Assembly: GCF_944380975.1 (NCBI RefSeq)
Contig: NZ_CALWJK010000022.1
Span: 1 to 34,527, forward strand
DNA length: 34,527 nt
Source: an uncultured Agathobaculum sp.
GTDB lineage: Bacteria > Bacillota > Clostridia > Oscillospirales > Butyricicoccaceae
Reading direction: 5' to 3'
The notes below the pieces were generated by a model. The model made no database searches. It saw nothing but the letters and a program-made list of their open reading frames with translations, and was not told where the DNA came from. Position 1 is the stretch's first letter. Each line of letters begins with the position of its first letter. Shown here one piece after another: positions 1 through 6,539 of this stretch. The position numbers were made by a program, and so were the translations under genes.

Positions 1-403
1 TCATAGATTTTGCAAATCAGCTTTTCCAGTTCCCCGGCCCGCTTTTGGGCGGCGGCCAGCCGTTTCCGCTTCTTGGAGATGTCGGCGGTCTGCTGGGCGG
101 CCTGCGTTTCCTGGACAGTGCGGATAAACTCGGCCCGGTCATTCTTGGAATACTCCGCGATGGCCCGGAGCATATCCGCAATCAGTGTCAGAACAGCTTC
201 GACCTTGATACGGTGCTGTGTAGGGCAAAGGGAGCCGATAGGGTACTTCCTATACTGGCTGCAAATATACTGAGGAACATGCTTGCCGCTATAGGTGCGG
301 TGAATGTACATCTTGCCCTGCAATCGGCGCAGTACATCAGGCCGGTCAGGGGATAGGCCTCCCCAAAGTCGTCCGGGTAAAGAAAAGTTAAAGGAATATT
401 CAT
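1..403 (-). pseudogene. C-terminal part of a large serine recombinase, frameshifted and cut by the window edge
   Basis: Read on the minus strand, the segment begins with an FGEAYPLTGLMYCADC stretch, typical of the recombinase zinc beta-ribbon (the first CxxC is visible). Near position 318 the frame is lost. One frame over, it continues as GKMYIHRTYSGKHVPQYICS, then SLCPTQHRI, then a long Lys/Arg/Gln/Glu-rich coiled coil ending KLICKIYE at the left edge. That order (zinc ribbon, second Cys pair, coiled coil) is the C-terminal half of transposon-type large serine recombinases, which integrate or excise mobile elements. A single missing G in a G-run explains the break. The catalytic resolvase domain is absent, because an in-frame stop lies just upstream of the first Met. 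It is therefore a dead fragment marking an old integration event. Confidence 0.85.
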
Positions 404-492
404 GGGTCTGCTTGGCTCTTCATGTTATAATTTCAGTACCAATGATAGAAGCAAAACTTGATTGAAAAAGCTGCAATCGGGGAGGATAGGAC

Positions 493-1131
493 ATGAAGCG
501 CATCATTACAAATGGAATCAGCTATCTGGAGCCACTTTCGGGCAGTAACCAATGGTACTGGGGCATGGATTACACAGGAGGAGACCTGTATGAAGCAGGA
601 GAGCTCTACCGGGACGGACACCCGATTCAATGTAACAAAGGTATCTTGGTTCACTATCCTGATGGAATCGTGTATGAGCCTGTTCACACAAAGCCTGGGC
701 AGTATCTTGGGAAACCGGTGTATTTCGATGGTCAGGTGGTGTTGCTGATGGTGGACTTTCCCAAAGAAGAGATCCATATCCTGAGCTTTAATGATGCAAC
801 AGAAAAGACCAACCAGCTTGCGGTGCTGCCCCTCGCTCTTGCTGAGGACTGCTACAACCTAATGCTAAAAACCTCACCCATTCTTTTAACCAGAGCGCCT
901 CAAGGAAATCGATTCTATATTCTTTGGCCAGAGCGCCGGGAGTTTGTTCTGGAGGACTGTGAGAGTTTCATTCTTCTGGACGGAGACAGAATGTATACCG
1001 AAAAATGGTATGAGGACCCGGACTACCGGGATGAGGTTCTTGTACGAGATTTTAGGACAGGCAATGTTCTGGAGCGGATACCGGGGTGCATTTGGACTAT
1101 GCCGGATGGTCAGAAATGGCTCCTGGGGTGA
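493..1131 (+). CDS. hypothetical protein, 212 aa, possibly immunity-type
   Basis: The start is set by GGGGAGG about 9 bases before the ATG, and a TATAAT hexamer lies at 426-431. The protein is soluble, without signal peptide or membrane segment, rich in aromatic and acidic residues (YWGMDYTGGDLYEAGEL near the N-terminus, WTMPDGQKWLLG at the end), and looks beta-rich. I do not recognise a named family. Its size, acidity and position at the head of a run of unrelated small single genes beside a recombinase scrap recall arrays of orphan immunity proteins of polymorphic toxins, but that is inference from context only. The next gene follows after about 30 bases with its own ribosome binding site, so the two may share a transcript. 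Confidence 0.75.
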   Translation: MKRIITNGISYLEPLSGSNQWYWGMDYTGGDLYEAGELYRDGHPIQCNKGILVHYPDGIVYEPVHTKPGQYLGKPVYFDGQVVLLMVDFPKEEIHILSFNDATEKTNQLAVLPLALAEDCYNLMLKTSPILLTRAPQGNRFYILWPERREFVLEDCESFILLDGDRMYTEKWYEDPDYRDEVLVRDFRTGNVLERIPGCIWTMPDGQKWLLG

Positions 1132-1164
1132 GTATACACAAGGGGCTAACAACGGAGGCAGATG

Positions 1165-1791
1165 ATGGAGACAACATTTGAAAAATGGTATCCCTGTGAT
1201 AACTTGGATACGATGTACGATGTACACGATGTGTGGCTTGGGCAGGAAGGATATTCTTTTATTCTGCTGTCCGATGGCCAGCACAGAAAGAAATTGGAAG
1301 GACAGCGGCTGATGTTTACATGGGAATCCATCGTTAGCTATCAACTGTCCGAGGAGCGTTATCGGGAAGATCTCTGGGTCTCTGATCCTAAGCAGGCGTG
1401 GTCTTTCTGGAAGAGTACAGATTCTTCATATTTGAATGCACTTCGAGAACGAAGCACACTGGTTCCTGATGGAGCTGTCCACTGGCTGTTTGTGGGGACC
1501 AATCTTATTGCAGATGTAATTGCGGCGCAGCCGCCTAAGGTCACCGTGATCGCGCCTAACGCTGGGATTGCTAAGGCACACCGCAAGGAGTTTGAGTTCC
1601 AAGGGTGCGTGGAGGTGCCGATGGAGCTTTCGGAGGACCAGTTACTGGACAGGTTCCTGATGTTTATCGAGGAGAACGGCTGGAGTTTCGGTGGCGGTGT
1701 ACGAACCATCGTAGACGGCTACTATATCAACGAGGACGACACACCGGGAAAGCCAGTTTGGCCGGAAAAGGCAAGTAAGGAATCCCCTTAA
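1165..1791 (+). CDS. hypothetical protein, 208 aa, possibly two-domain immunity-type
   Basis: Two adjacent ATGs (1162 and 1165) follow GGAGG; the second gives the better spacing of six bases. The N-terminal two thirds open with FEKWYPCDNLDTMYDVHDVW and contain the phrases WESIVSYQLSEE and VHWLFVGTNLIADVIAAQPP. The general pattern (a WYP..DN opening, a mid-protein aromatic strand, then an FVGTN..IDV-like strand) reminds me of small uncharacterised Bacillota proteins found near polymorphic toxin loci. A C-terminal stretch (about residues 125-208) reads EVPMELSEDQLLDRFLMFIE and then a Gly-rich loop. There is no signal peptide or membrane segment. No function is assigned; an immunity role is a guess from company and size. 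Confidence 0.72.
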   Translation: METTFEKWYPCDNLDTMYDVHDVWLGQEGYSFILLSDGQHRKKLEGQRLMFTWESIVSYQLSEERYREDLWVSDPKQAWSFWKSTDSSYLNALRERSTLVPDGAVHWLFVGTNLIADVIAAQPPKVTVIAPNAGIAKAHRKEFEFQGCVEVPMELSEDQLLDRFLMFIEENGWSFGGGVRTIVDGYYINEDDTPGKPVWPEKASKESP

Positions 1792-1819
1792 AATAACGAA
1801 CAGAAAGGACGATGAAAGG

Positions 1820-2215
1820 GTGGCACTTGAGATAGTTGCAGCCAAAGACACCAACCATGCGTTTGAGATTCTGTCGTTCAGCCCCAGAAAAACGATGAAA
1901 CATCATATAGTAGACGAACCGGAAGGAATTGACGGCTTCCTGTACGATACCAGAAACGAACTCACAAACTATACATACTATTACCAATTTGATCCATACA
2001 GAGAAACCCAACTTGAAGGGGATCAGGTTCCGGCAATTAAGACTTTTTCGCAATCCATCGTAATGTGGCTTGATGAACATGGCACAGAAGAAAACAGCGT
2101 GATTCAGCAATATGGCCTGTCCTTCCAAAAGATTCGGCGTTTTGCGGATAAATTGGGTCGTGTATGTGATGTAGCCATGGAGCATGGATATGGATTGTCC
2201 GGGATTGGAGACTAA
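1820..2215 (+). CDS. hypothetical protein, 131 aa
   Basis: A GTG start at 1820 is chosen because the ATG at 1812 runs into a stop after seven codons, and because AAAGGACGATGAAAGG lies just upstream. The protein begins MALEIVAAKDTNHAFEIL and ends with an acidic and aromatic C-terminus (MEHGYGLSGIGD). It is predicted soluble and mixed alpha/beta, with no Cys pairs or catalytic motif that I recognise. It follows the preceding gene by 28 bases. It is one of the small-gene array at 493-3106 and shares its likely accessory or immunity-like nature, which remains unproven. Confidence 0.65.
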   Translation: MALEIVAAKDTNHAFEILSFSPRKTMKHHIVDEPEGIDGFLYDTRNELTNYTYYYQFDPYRETQLEGDQVPAIKTFSQSIVMWLDEHGTEENSVIQQYGLSFQKIRRFADKLGRVCDVAMEHGYGLSGIGD

Positions 2216-2247
2216 AGCACAAAGATATTTAGGGAGAAAATCTAACC

Positions 2248-2651
2248 ATGAATCCTGAAAAAACACACTTATATACCACTTATATAAAAAACAATATCAG
2301 CAACCAATAGAAGAAGAAACGCCTCCGCATAAAGGAAAATCTAAGACGGCTGCTACCTCAGATAGCCGAAAACGGTCTAAGCACAAACACATATACAAAA
2401 AAATCATCTTACACTATGGTAGTGACTCGTTTTGTTGGGGTAGACAATGCGGAATTTGCGGGAGATTGGATTCTACATATAAATCTTCTTATTCGAACTC
2501 CAAGGAGTTTCAGGTAACCGGTGAGGGCTTGTATGGAGAGTGGAGAAGTATTTGCCTTACCGAAATTCATAGAAGATATCCTGAATACACCATTATGACA
2601 TTGGAAAACGCAAAGTGGATGGAATGGACAGGAGATAAAACATATGAGTGA
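2248..2651 (+). CDS. hypothetical protein needing a -1 frameshift (A_AAA_AAC site at 2286-2292)
   Basis: An ATG at 2248, preceded by AGGGAG, opens MNPEKTHLYTTYIKN and stops soon after. In the -1 frame an uninterrupted reading runs from a TGA near 2258 to the stop at 2649-2651 and has strong protein character: QYQQPIEEETPPHKGKSK, then RKRSKHKHIYKKIILHYG, CWGRQCGICG (a Cys pair) and a C-terminal WMEWTGDKTYE. This second frame has no ATG/GTG/TTG start before 2466, which would cut the conserved-looking part in two. The frames join exactly at A_AAA_AAC, in phase for canonical -1 slippage (ATA AAA AAC, then CAA TAT). Either programmed frameshifting joins them or an A-run indel has broken the gene. 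The family is not recognised. Confidence 0.5.
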
Positions 2652-2662
2652 AGGGCGATGAA

Positions 2663-3106
2663 ATGATACTTCCAAGAGGAATTACAGGATTTTGGAGCGT
2701 GAACACAGCGCCGCCGCCGTTTTTGGACGAAAAAGCGTTCTGTCAGATGTGCTACTCAATTGCCATGGAAAACGGCGGGACTGTGACAGAATTAGATACA
2801 GATACATCACCAACAAACTTCTATTCTACTCAGATCCGTAGACATGACAACTTCATTTTTATTTTGCAGAACATCCATTATCCCTATGCGGCCTTTGCTG
2901 AGCGGGATGATTCCGGCGGATTTGTTCTGACCAGTCAGCCAGAGTGGTTCCGATTGCCGACGGGGGCGGTGCATTTCCTGAGCCTTGCCGAGCTGAATAA
3001 GGACTGGCACAACCTGTGCGGAGAACTCAGTCCGGAAGAACTGGAGCAGATCCGCTATTGGAAACCGCAAACAGTCGGAGAAATCATATTTAACACTTGG
3101 GATTGA
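2663..3106 (+). CDS. hypothetical protein, 147 aa
   Basis: The ATG at 2663 is preferred over the GTG at 2648 because GAAGGGCG sits about seven bases upstream. The protein opens MILPRGITGFWSVNTAPPPF and closes with an RYWKPQTVGEIIFNTWD stretch. I believe this opening/closing pattern (LP.GITGFW ... RYWKP.T.GEIIFN.WD) recurs in an uncharacterised Bacillota family often near toxin-immunity loci, but I cannot name it. The middle has alternating hydrophobic strands (NFIFILQNIHYPYAAFAE). It is soluble with no signal peptide. It is the last gene of the small-gene array; a strong hairpin follows 170 bases downstream. Confidence 0.72.
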   Translation: MILPRGITGFWSVNTAPPPFLDEKAFCQMCYSIAMENGGTVTELDTDTSPTNFYSTQIRRHDNFIFILQNIHYPYAAFAERDDSGGFVLTSQPEWFRLPTGAVHFLSLAELNKDWHNLCGELSPEELEQIRYWKPQTVGEIIFNTWD

Positions 3107-3273
3107 TGTGGTCGACGAAGAACTTGTGCTCACATGGATATGCGGTGCAAAAGACTGTTTTCCAGAGAAAATATTCACTGCTCCAGTTAGATGCGCCGCA
3201 AACGTCTTTATGATACACTGTGTATATGGGATAAAAAGCTGGCCTGGGTTTTGTTTATAAACTAAATAACCTA

Positions 3274-3317
3274 ACGAAAACGCTCCTGTACATTATTCAG
3301 TACAGGAGCGTTTTCGT
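3274..3317. terminator. 18-bp perfect inverted repeat, bidirectional terminator
   Basis: Arms 3274-3291 (ACGAAAACGCTCCTGTAC) and 3300-3317 are perfectly complementary around an 8-base loop. The outer part is A-rich on the left and T-rich on the right, so it can act as a factor-independent terminator on both strands. It separates the small plus-strand genes from the minus-strand remnants that follow. Confidence 0.75.
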
Positions 3318-3357
3318 CTGCAGATAGGAAAAACATGTCTACAAACTGTGAAATTAT

Positions 3358-3848
3358 CTACCCGAAACCCTTGCGATACCCGTCATCAGATAATCGGCGC
3401 AGGGGAGTGCAATAATAGAGTTGCTCAGAGCTCAGTACCGTTGGGTAGAACTGCTGGGCTTGCCGTCTGCGCCATACTTTGTCCAGCTTTTCGGTACTAC
3501 CATCATACGCGCAGTCTCCTGTTTTGCAGGGGAACGGGCACAACCCCAAAAGATCATCTGCAAACCAGAAGGCAAAGGATGTGACAAGCTCGGCTAAAAT
3601 AGTGAGAAAAGGGTCGGTTGGATGCCCAAAGCAGTCTCGGAACTGAACGTGTTTCTGCTTTTGGTAATGCTTCCCGCATACGGAACAATTGAAAGGAGTA
3701 GAGAGCGGGTATACGCCCACCGTTTCAAGAAAAGAGTCTCGAATTCCCGCGGAGGAGAGGAGTTCGCTGGGCCGGTTTCAAAATGTAGCAACATGGGGCG
3801 GAACTTAAACCGTATTTTGTGAGCACACTGTCCTCCCCAATTTGCCAC
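3358..3848 (-). pseudogene. frameshifted Cys-containing protein of unknown family
   Basis: The minus-strand reading starts MANWGGQCAHKIRFKFRP near 3848. After a frame change near 3775 it continues RPSELLSSAGIRDSFLETVG, then an FNCSVCGKHY zinc-ribbon-like CxxC, and ends GYRKGFG at the stop at 3358. The second frame is closed upstream by a TGA immediately before the join, so a single indel is the simplest explanation. I do not recognise the family. The CxxC suggests a zinc-binding nucleic-acid or transposition protein, but this is speculation. It faces the bidirectional terminator at 3274-3317. Confidence 0.4.
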
Positions 3849-3909
3849 AAGAAAGATGCGTTGCCGTGGTGCCAGAAGGGGCTTTTGTAAAACCTTCTGC
3901 GCGGTGAAT

Positions 3910-4088
3910 TTATTCTACTACGGTCACTTCACCATTCATCGGTGCGAAAAACTGATTATCGTCTGTTTGGATTGCTACTTCATCACCAACTGTTTTTTCT
4001 GAAAAAACATGGTCAGATACAGATTCAATTGCAATTACAATGCTAGCAATCGAAGCTATAATATCTATTATTTTGTTTCGAAAAGCTC
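3910..4088 (-). pseudogene. remnant of a PTS glucose-type EIIA domain
   Basis: A minus-strand frame open from about 4088 to the TAA at 3910 reads IESVSDHVFSEKTVGDEVAI and then FFAPMNGEVTVVE. This matches the signature of glucose/sucrose-type EIIA domains (SEVxDxVF..K..GDGVAI....G...AP.xGEV..V), which receive phosphate from HPr in the phosphotransferase system. Only the N-terminal part of the domain is present. The active-site His region that should follow is missing, the frame stops right after GEVTVVE, and there is no start codon with a ribosome binding site. It is a non-functional fragment, of interest only as a trace of an earlier insertion. Confidence 0.5.
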
Positions 4089-4123
4089 ACTCAGCATTTT
4101 CAATCACTCGATTTATGAAGCTT

Positions 4124-4237
4124 TCATTTTTCCAACTCTTTCATTGCTTTTTCATAAGAGTATCCACATTGAATCATGCAAATTGCAGCTTTTGCATTAT
4201 GCTTTGCAGCTTCATAAATTTCCACAGCTTGTTCCAT
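4124..4237 (-). other. 37-codon minus-strand ORF of protein-like composition
   Basis: The reading is ATG to TGA: MEQAVEIYEAAKHNAK, then CMIQCGYSYEKAMKELEK. It is an amphipathic helical composition that looks like the C-terminus of a real protein rather than noise. No ribosome binding site precedes the ATG, so it is probably another decayed fragment in the same block as the EIIA piece. It lies immediately before the conserved leader repeat (4242), so the repeat boundary may have cut it. No function can be assigned. Confidence 0.25.
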
Positions 4238-4262
4238 CGAGCAAAGGCGAAAATATTTCATC

Positions 4263-4291
4263 TTTATCGACGAGAGAAACTGCGCTATATT
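4263..4291 (+). promoter_or_regulatory. predicted promoter of the first backbone operon
   Basis: TTTATC (4263-4268) and TATATT (4286-4291) are separated by 17 bases. The same pair is kept in leader copy 2 (TTTATT, TATATT, 17 bases) despite changes in the spacer. The -35 is weak, which would fit activator dependence, and the TGTCAGAGTAA repeats lie just downstream of the expected start. Confidence 0.45.
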
Positions 4292-4333
4292 AAGAGTGTA
4301 ATCATGTCAGAGTAATTTTGTCAGAGTAACCCG

Positions 4334-4359
4334 CCCAGGGGGCAGTCTGCCTATCTGGG
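4334..4359 (+). promoter_or_regulatory. leader RNA hairpin, copy 1
   Basis: CCCAG (4334-4338) pairs with CTGGG (4355-4359) and encloses GGCAG (4341-4345) pairing with CTGCC (4347-4351). An alternative outer pairing AACCC/GGGTT is also possible. It has no T-run, so it is more likely a structured regulatory element than a terminator. Confidence 0.5.
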
Positions 4360-4396
4360 TTGTACAAATGCTCGAAACCTGATTCACCACACAATG

Positions 4397-4443
4397 AAGA
4401 CCGTACAGAAATCCGATTTATGGATGCTGCACGGTCTTTTTTT
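4397..4443 (+). terminator. attenuator-like intrinsic terminator in leader copy 1
   Basis: AAGACCGT (4397-4404) pairs with ACGGTCTT (4431-4438). Inside, CAG pairs with CTG and ATCC with GGAT around a short loop, and seven Ts end the structure at 4443. It lies between the predicted promoter and the first gene, about 35 bases before the start codon, so transcripts would stop unless read-through is allowed. A short ORF (ATG at 4394, MKTVQKSDLWMLHGLFLC) overlaps the hairpin but has no ribosome binding site. Confidence 0.65.
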
Positions 4444-4478
4444 GTGCAGAAATTCGAAAATGATCGGAGGAAACAAAA

Positions 4479-5813
4479 ATGAGTGAACAGAAAAACGGGT
4501 TTGGAAGCATGGAATTTGGTACGGAAAACAGTCTGGAAGTATTATTCGGCAGCTTCAGCGCACCGCCGGTGGATCTCGGTGATGCGGGAGCACAGGTAGC
4601 GGCGGAAGCAGCTGAAACGACAAGCAATGCAAAGCAGGAAGTCATGTCCGAAACGCCACAGGCACAGGAATCCACGCCGCAAGCGCCGGTCCAGATGCCG
4701 CAGGCACAGCCCAAAGCGACCGCTACGCCGGAAGCACAGGAAGACCCTTCGCCGCAGTCCACGAAGACGACCGGTCAGGTGATAGACCTGTTCGGCGCCG
4801 TCGCAGAAGACGGTGCAGACGCCTTGCTCGCAAAGCTCGCCGGGAAGTCGCCGGTATTCGAGTACGGTTCTATCAAGGATGAGATCAACGATCCCACCCT
4901 TACCTTTGAGCAGCTGCGCGTCAAGATGGCGGCAGACTGCCCGGAGCTCGAAGCGCGTGCGCATGTCTCGTGGACGGTCAGCTATGCGGGCATCACAGAA
5001 CGGGTCACGGATGCGGAAAACAGTATTTTTGAGGTAAAAGCTAAGATCGAGAAAGGAAAAAAGTTCAAGGAAGTAGTCAAAAAGCTGAAACCAAAGGACA
5101 AAGAGCCAGTTTGTGTAGTCAAGCCTGCCGTCACGGCGCAAAAAAAAGGCGTGCTGCCGTTTCCACCCTACAAAGGGATGTTTGTTAGCACGGAGCAGGC
5201 CGCGCAGTCGGATAAGGCGATCGCCTATATCCCCGCGCGGGATGGCAAAGTGTACGAGATACGGCGCAACGAGATCGGTACGTTTATCGCACCTTCGCAG
5301 TGCATCGCAGAACTCGAGGACATCCGGGCAGGCTTTCAAATGAGCCTGCCCCGGCTCCCAGCATCGCTGCTAGCACAGATTATCGCTTTTTTCCGTCGCG
5401 TGTGTGTGGAATACGGCCGAGATCTGGAGGCGCTGGTCAACGTGCTGTGGGATCGTCAGGAGAAAGAATATGTCCTGCACGTTCCGCCGCAGAAGATCGA
5501 CGCCATGAGCGTCAAGACCGACCTGTCGCAACAACCAGACCCCGCGCGCTTCCTGCACGTCATGGATGTGCATTCGCACAACACCATGTCGGCACGGTTC
5601 TCCAAAGTGGATGACCGGGACGAGCAGGCCACGCGCCTGTACATGGTCATTGGCCGTCTGGATCGGTATTACCCGGAGGTTCGCTGCCGCTTTGCGTGCG
5701 GCGGCCGTCATGTGGAGATCCCGGCAGAGCAGGTCTGCGAGCGTGCGGACGTCCCTTTCGCGCCGGAATGGCTGCAAGCAGTCCATGATGGCAGTCTGAA
5801 GGAGGCGGCATAA
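4479..5813 (+). CDS. JAMM/JAB-domain isopeptidase-like protein (PRTRC protein A-like)
   Basis: The protein has 444 aa. Residues 30-100 are a low-complexity Ala/Pro/Gln linker. Residues about 125-225 form a conserved domain with SWTVSYAGITE, a basic helix and VKPAVTAQKKG. The C-terminal Mov34/MPN (JAB) domain (about 250-415) has the full zinc motif: H365-S-H367, seven residues, S375, then D378. JAMM enzymes cleave isopeptide or C-terminal bonds of ubiquitin-like proteins. In PRTRC-type plasmid loci a JAB protein sits beside a ThiF/E1 protein, as here: the next gene starts directly after this stop codon. The start is fixed by GGAGG eight bases upstream. The substrate is unknown; the middle domain might itself be a beta-grasp or partner domain, which is inference. 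Confidence 0.85.
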   Translation: MSEQKNGFGSMEFGTENSLEVLFGSFSAPPVDLGDAGAQVAAEAAETTSNAKQEVMSETPQAQESTPQAPVQMPQAQPKATATPEAQEDPSPQSTKTTGQVIDLFGAVAEDGADALLAKLAGKSPVFEYGSIKDEINDPTLTFEQLRVKMAADCPELEARAHVSWTVSYAGITERVTDAENSIFEVKAKIEKGKKFKEVVKKLKPKDKEPVCVVKPAVTAQKKGVLPFPPYKGMFVSTEQAAQSDKAIAYIPARDGKVYEIRRNEIGTFIAPSQCIAELEDIRAGFQMSLPRLPASLLAQIIAFFRRVCVEYGRDLEALVNVLWDRQEKEYVLHVPPQKIDAMSVKTDLSQQPDPARFLHVMDVHSHNTMSARFSKVDDRDEQATRLYMVIGRLDRYYPEVRCRFACGGRHVEIPAEQVCERADVPFAPEWLQAVHDGSLKEAA

Positions 5814-6539
5814 ATGCGGTTTCCCGTATCTTGTCCGATCCATATCGTGATGATCGGCTGCGGCGGTACCGGCGGGCATGTTGCTCCACACTTGTACCGC
5901 CTGCTGTACTCAGTTTTCCGTCCGTCTACTGTAATCCTGTGTGACGGGGATATTGTAGAGAAGAAAAACCTTGTTCGGCAGAACTTTGTCGCCTGTGACC
6001 TTGGCCGGAACAAAGCCGCCGTGCTCGCAGAGCGGTATTCCGCGGCGTTTGGGATGGAATGCAGCTATGTTCCGGACTATATCGAAAGCGCAGAGGAACT
6101 GCAAAAGCTCCTCCGCTCTTCGCAAAAAGATGCGCTGGTGATCCTGATTGGCGCGGTAGATAACAACCGCAGCCGTCAGCTGTGCAATGAGGTGTTTTAC
6201 CGATCGCGGGATCTGGTCTACATTGATTCCGGCAACGGCATGGCGAACGGCCAGGTTGTCTGTGGCATTCGCAAAGGTGGCCGAACCGTACGCAAACCTG
6301 TTGCGGGGTTTTATCCGGATATCCTCGATCCCACGGACAAATTTCCATCGGAATTGTCCTGTGCAGAGGCTTCCGTCTCCTCGCCGCAGGCCATGACCGC
6401 CAATATCATGGCGGCAACACTGGTACTCTGTATGCTGTACAACATCATTGCCGGCGGCGAGCTTGATACCCGTATGACGACCTTCTCCAGCAAAACGGTC
6501 AATGTCCGGCCGCTGCTCTCGAAACGGAGGGCGGCATAA
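5814..6539 (+). CDS. ThiF/E1-like adenylyltransferase (PRTRC ThiF-like)
   Basis: The protein has 241 aa. A Rossmann nucleotide-binding loop reads IGCGGTGGH (residues 14-22), followed by the E1/ThiF signature DGDIVEKKNLVRQNF (44-58) with the ATP-contacting Asn, Arg and Gln and a downstream Lys at 67. A Cys in LSCAEAS (C183) lies where E1-like enzymes of this group keep their reactive cysteine. Such enzymes adenylate the C-terminus of a ubiquitin-like or sulfur-carrier protein. The start follows the preceding stop without a gap and is served by AAGGAGG; the stop overlaps the next ATG by one base, so translation is coupled. Partners are the JAB protein upstream and the E2-like protein four genes downstream. 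No thiamine or molybdopterin genes are nearby. Confidence 0.9.
   Translation: MRFPVSCPIHIVMIGCGGTGGHVAPHLYRLLYSVFRPSTVILCDGDIVEKKNLVRQNFVACDLGRNKAAVLAERYSAAFGMECSYVPDYIESAEELQKLLRSSQKDALVILIGAVDNNRSRQLCNEVFYRSRDLVYIDSGNGMANGQVVCGIRKGGRTVRKPVAGFYPDILDPTDKFPSELSCAEASVSSPQAMTANIMAATLVLCMLYNIIAGGELDTRMTTFSSKTVNVRPLLSKRRAA

Larger units (their letters stand above)
4242..4470 (+). repeat. shared operon leader, copy 1
   Basis: This 229-bp stretch recurs at 30315-30540. The core 4282-4448 (167 bp) is identical by eye to 30355-30521; the flanks differ by a few substitutions and a short indel. Each copy ends at the GGAGG of the first gene of a backbone operon. Within it, in order: a promoter-like pair, two TGTCAGAGTAA repeats (4305-4315 and 4319-4329), a GC-rich hairpin, and a long hairpin followed by seven Ts. 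The strict conservation of non-coding sequence upstream of two different genes argues for a functional regulatory RNA or control region rather than a chance duplication. Confidence 0.85.

Noticed and set aside
4009-4315. Two overlapping plus-strand frames before the leader
   Set aside because: Composition is Ser/Phe/His/Leu noise. The minus strand in the same place reads as an EIIA fragment and a helical peptide, which explains the open frames.
4334-4443. Leader as a known metabolite riboswitch
   Set aside because: No conserved core of a riboswitch class that I know was visible, and the downstream genes are replication and recombination genes rather than metabolic ones.
4542-5339. Minus-strand 265-codon frame opposite the JAB gene
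   Set aside because: Cys/Arg/Phe-rich shadow reading with no start signal; the plus-strand reading carries the JAMM motif.
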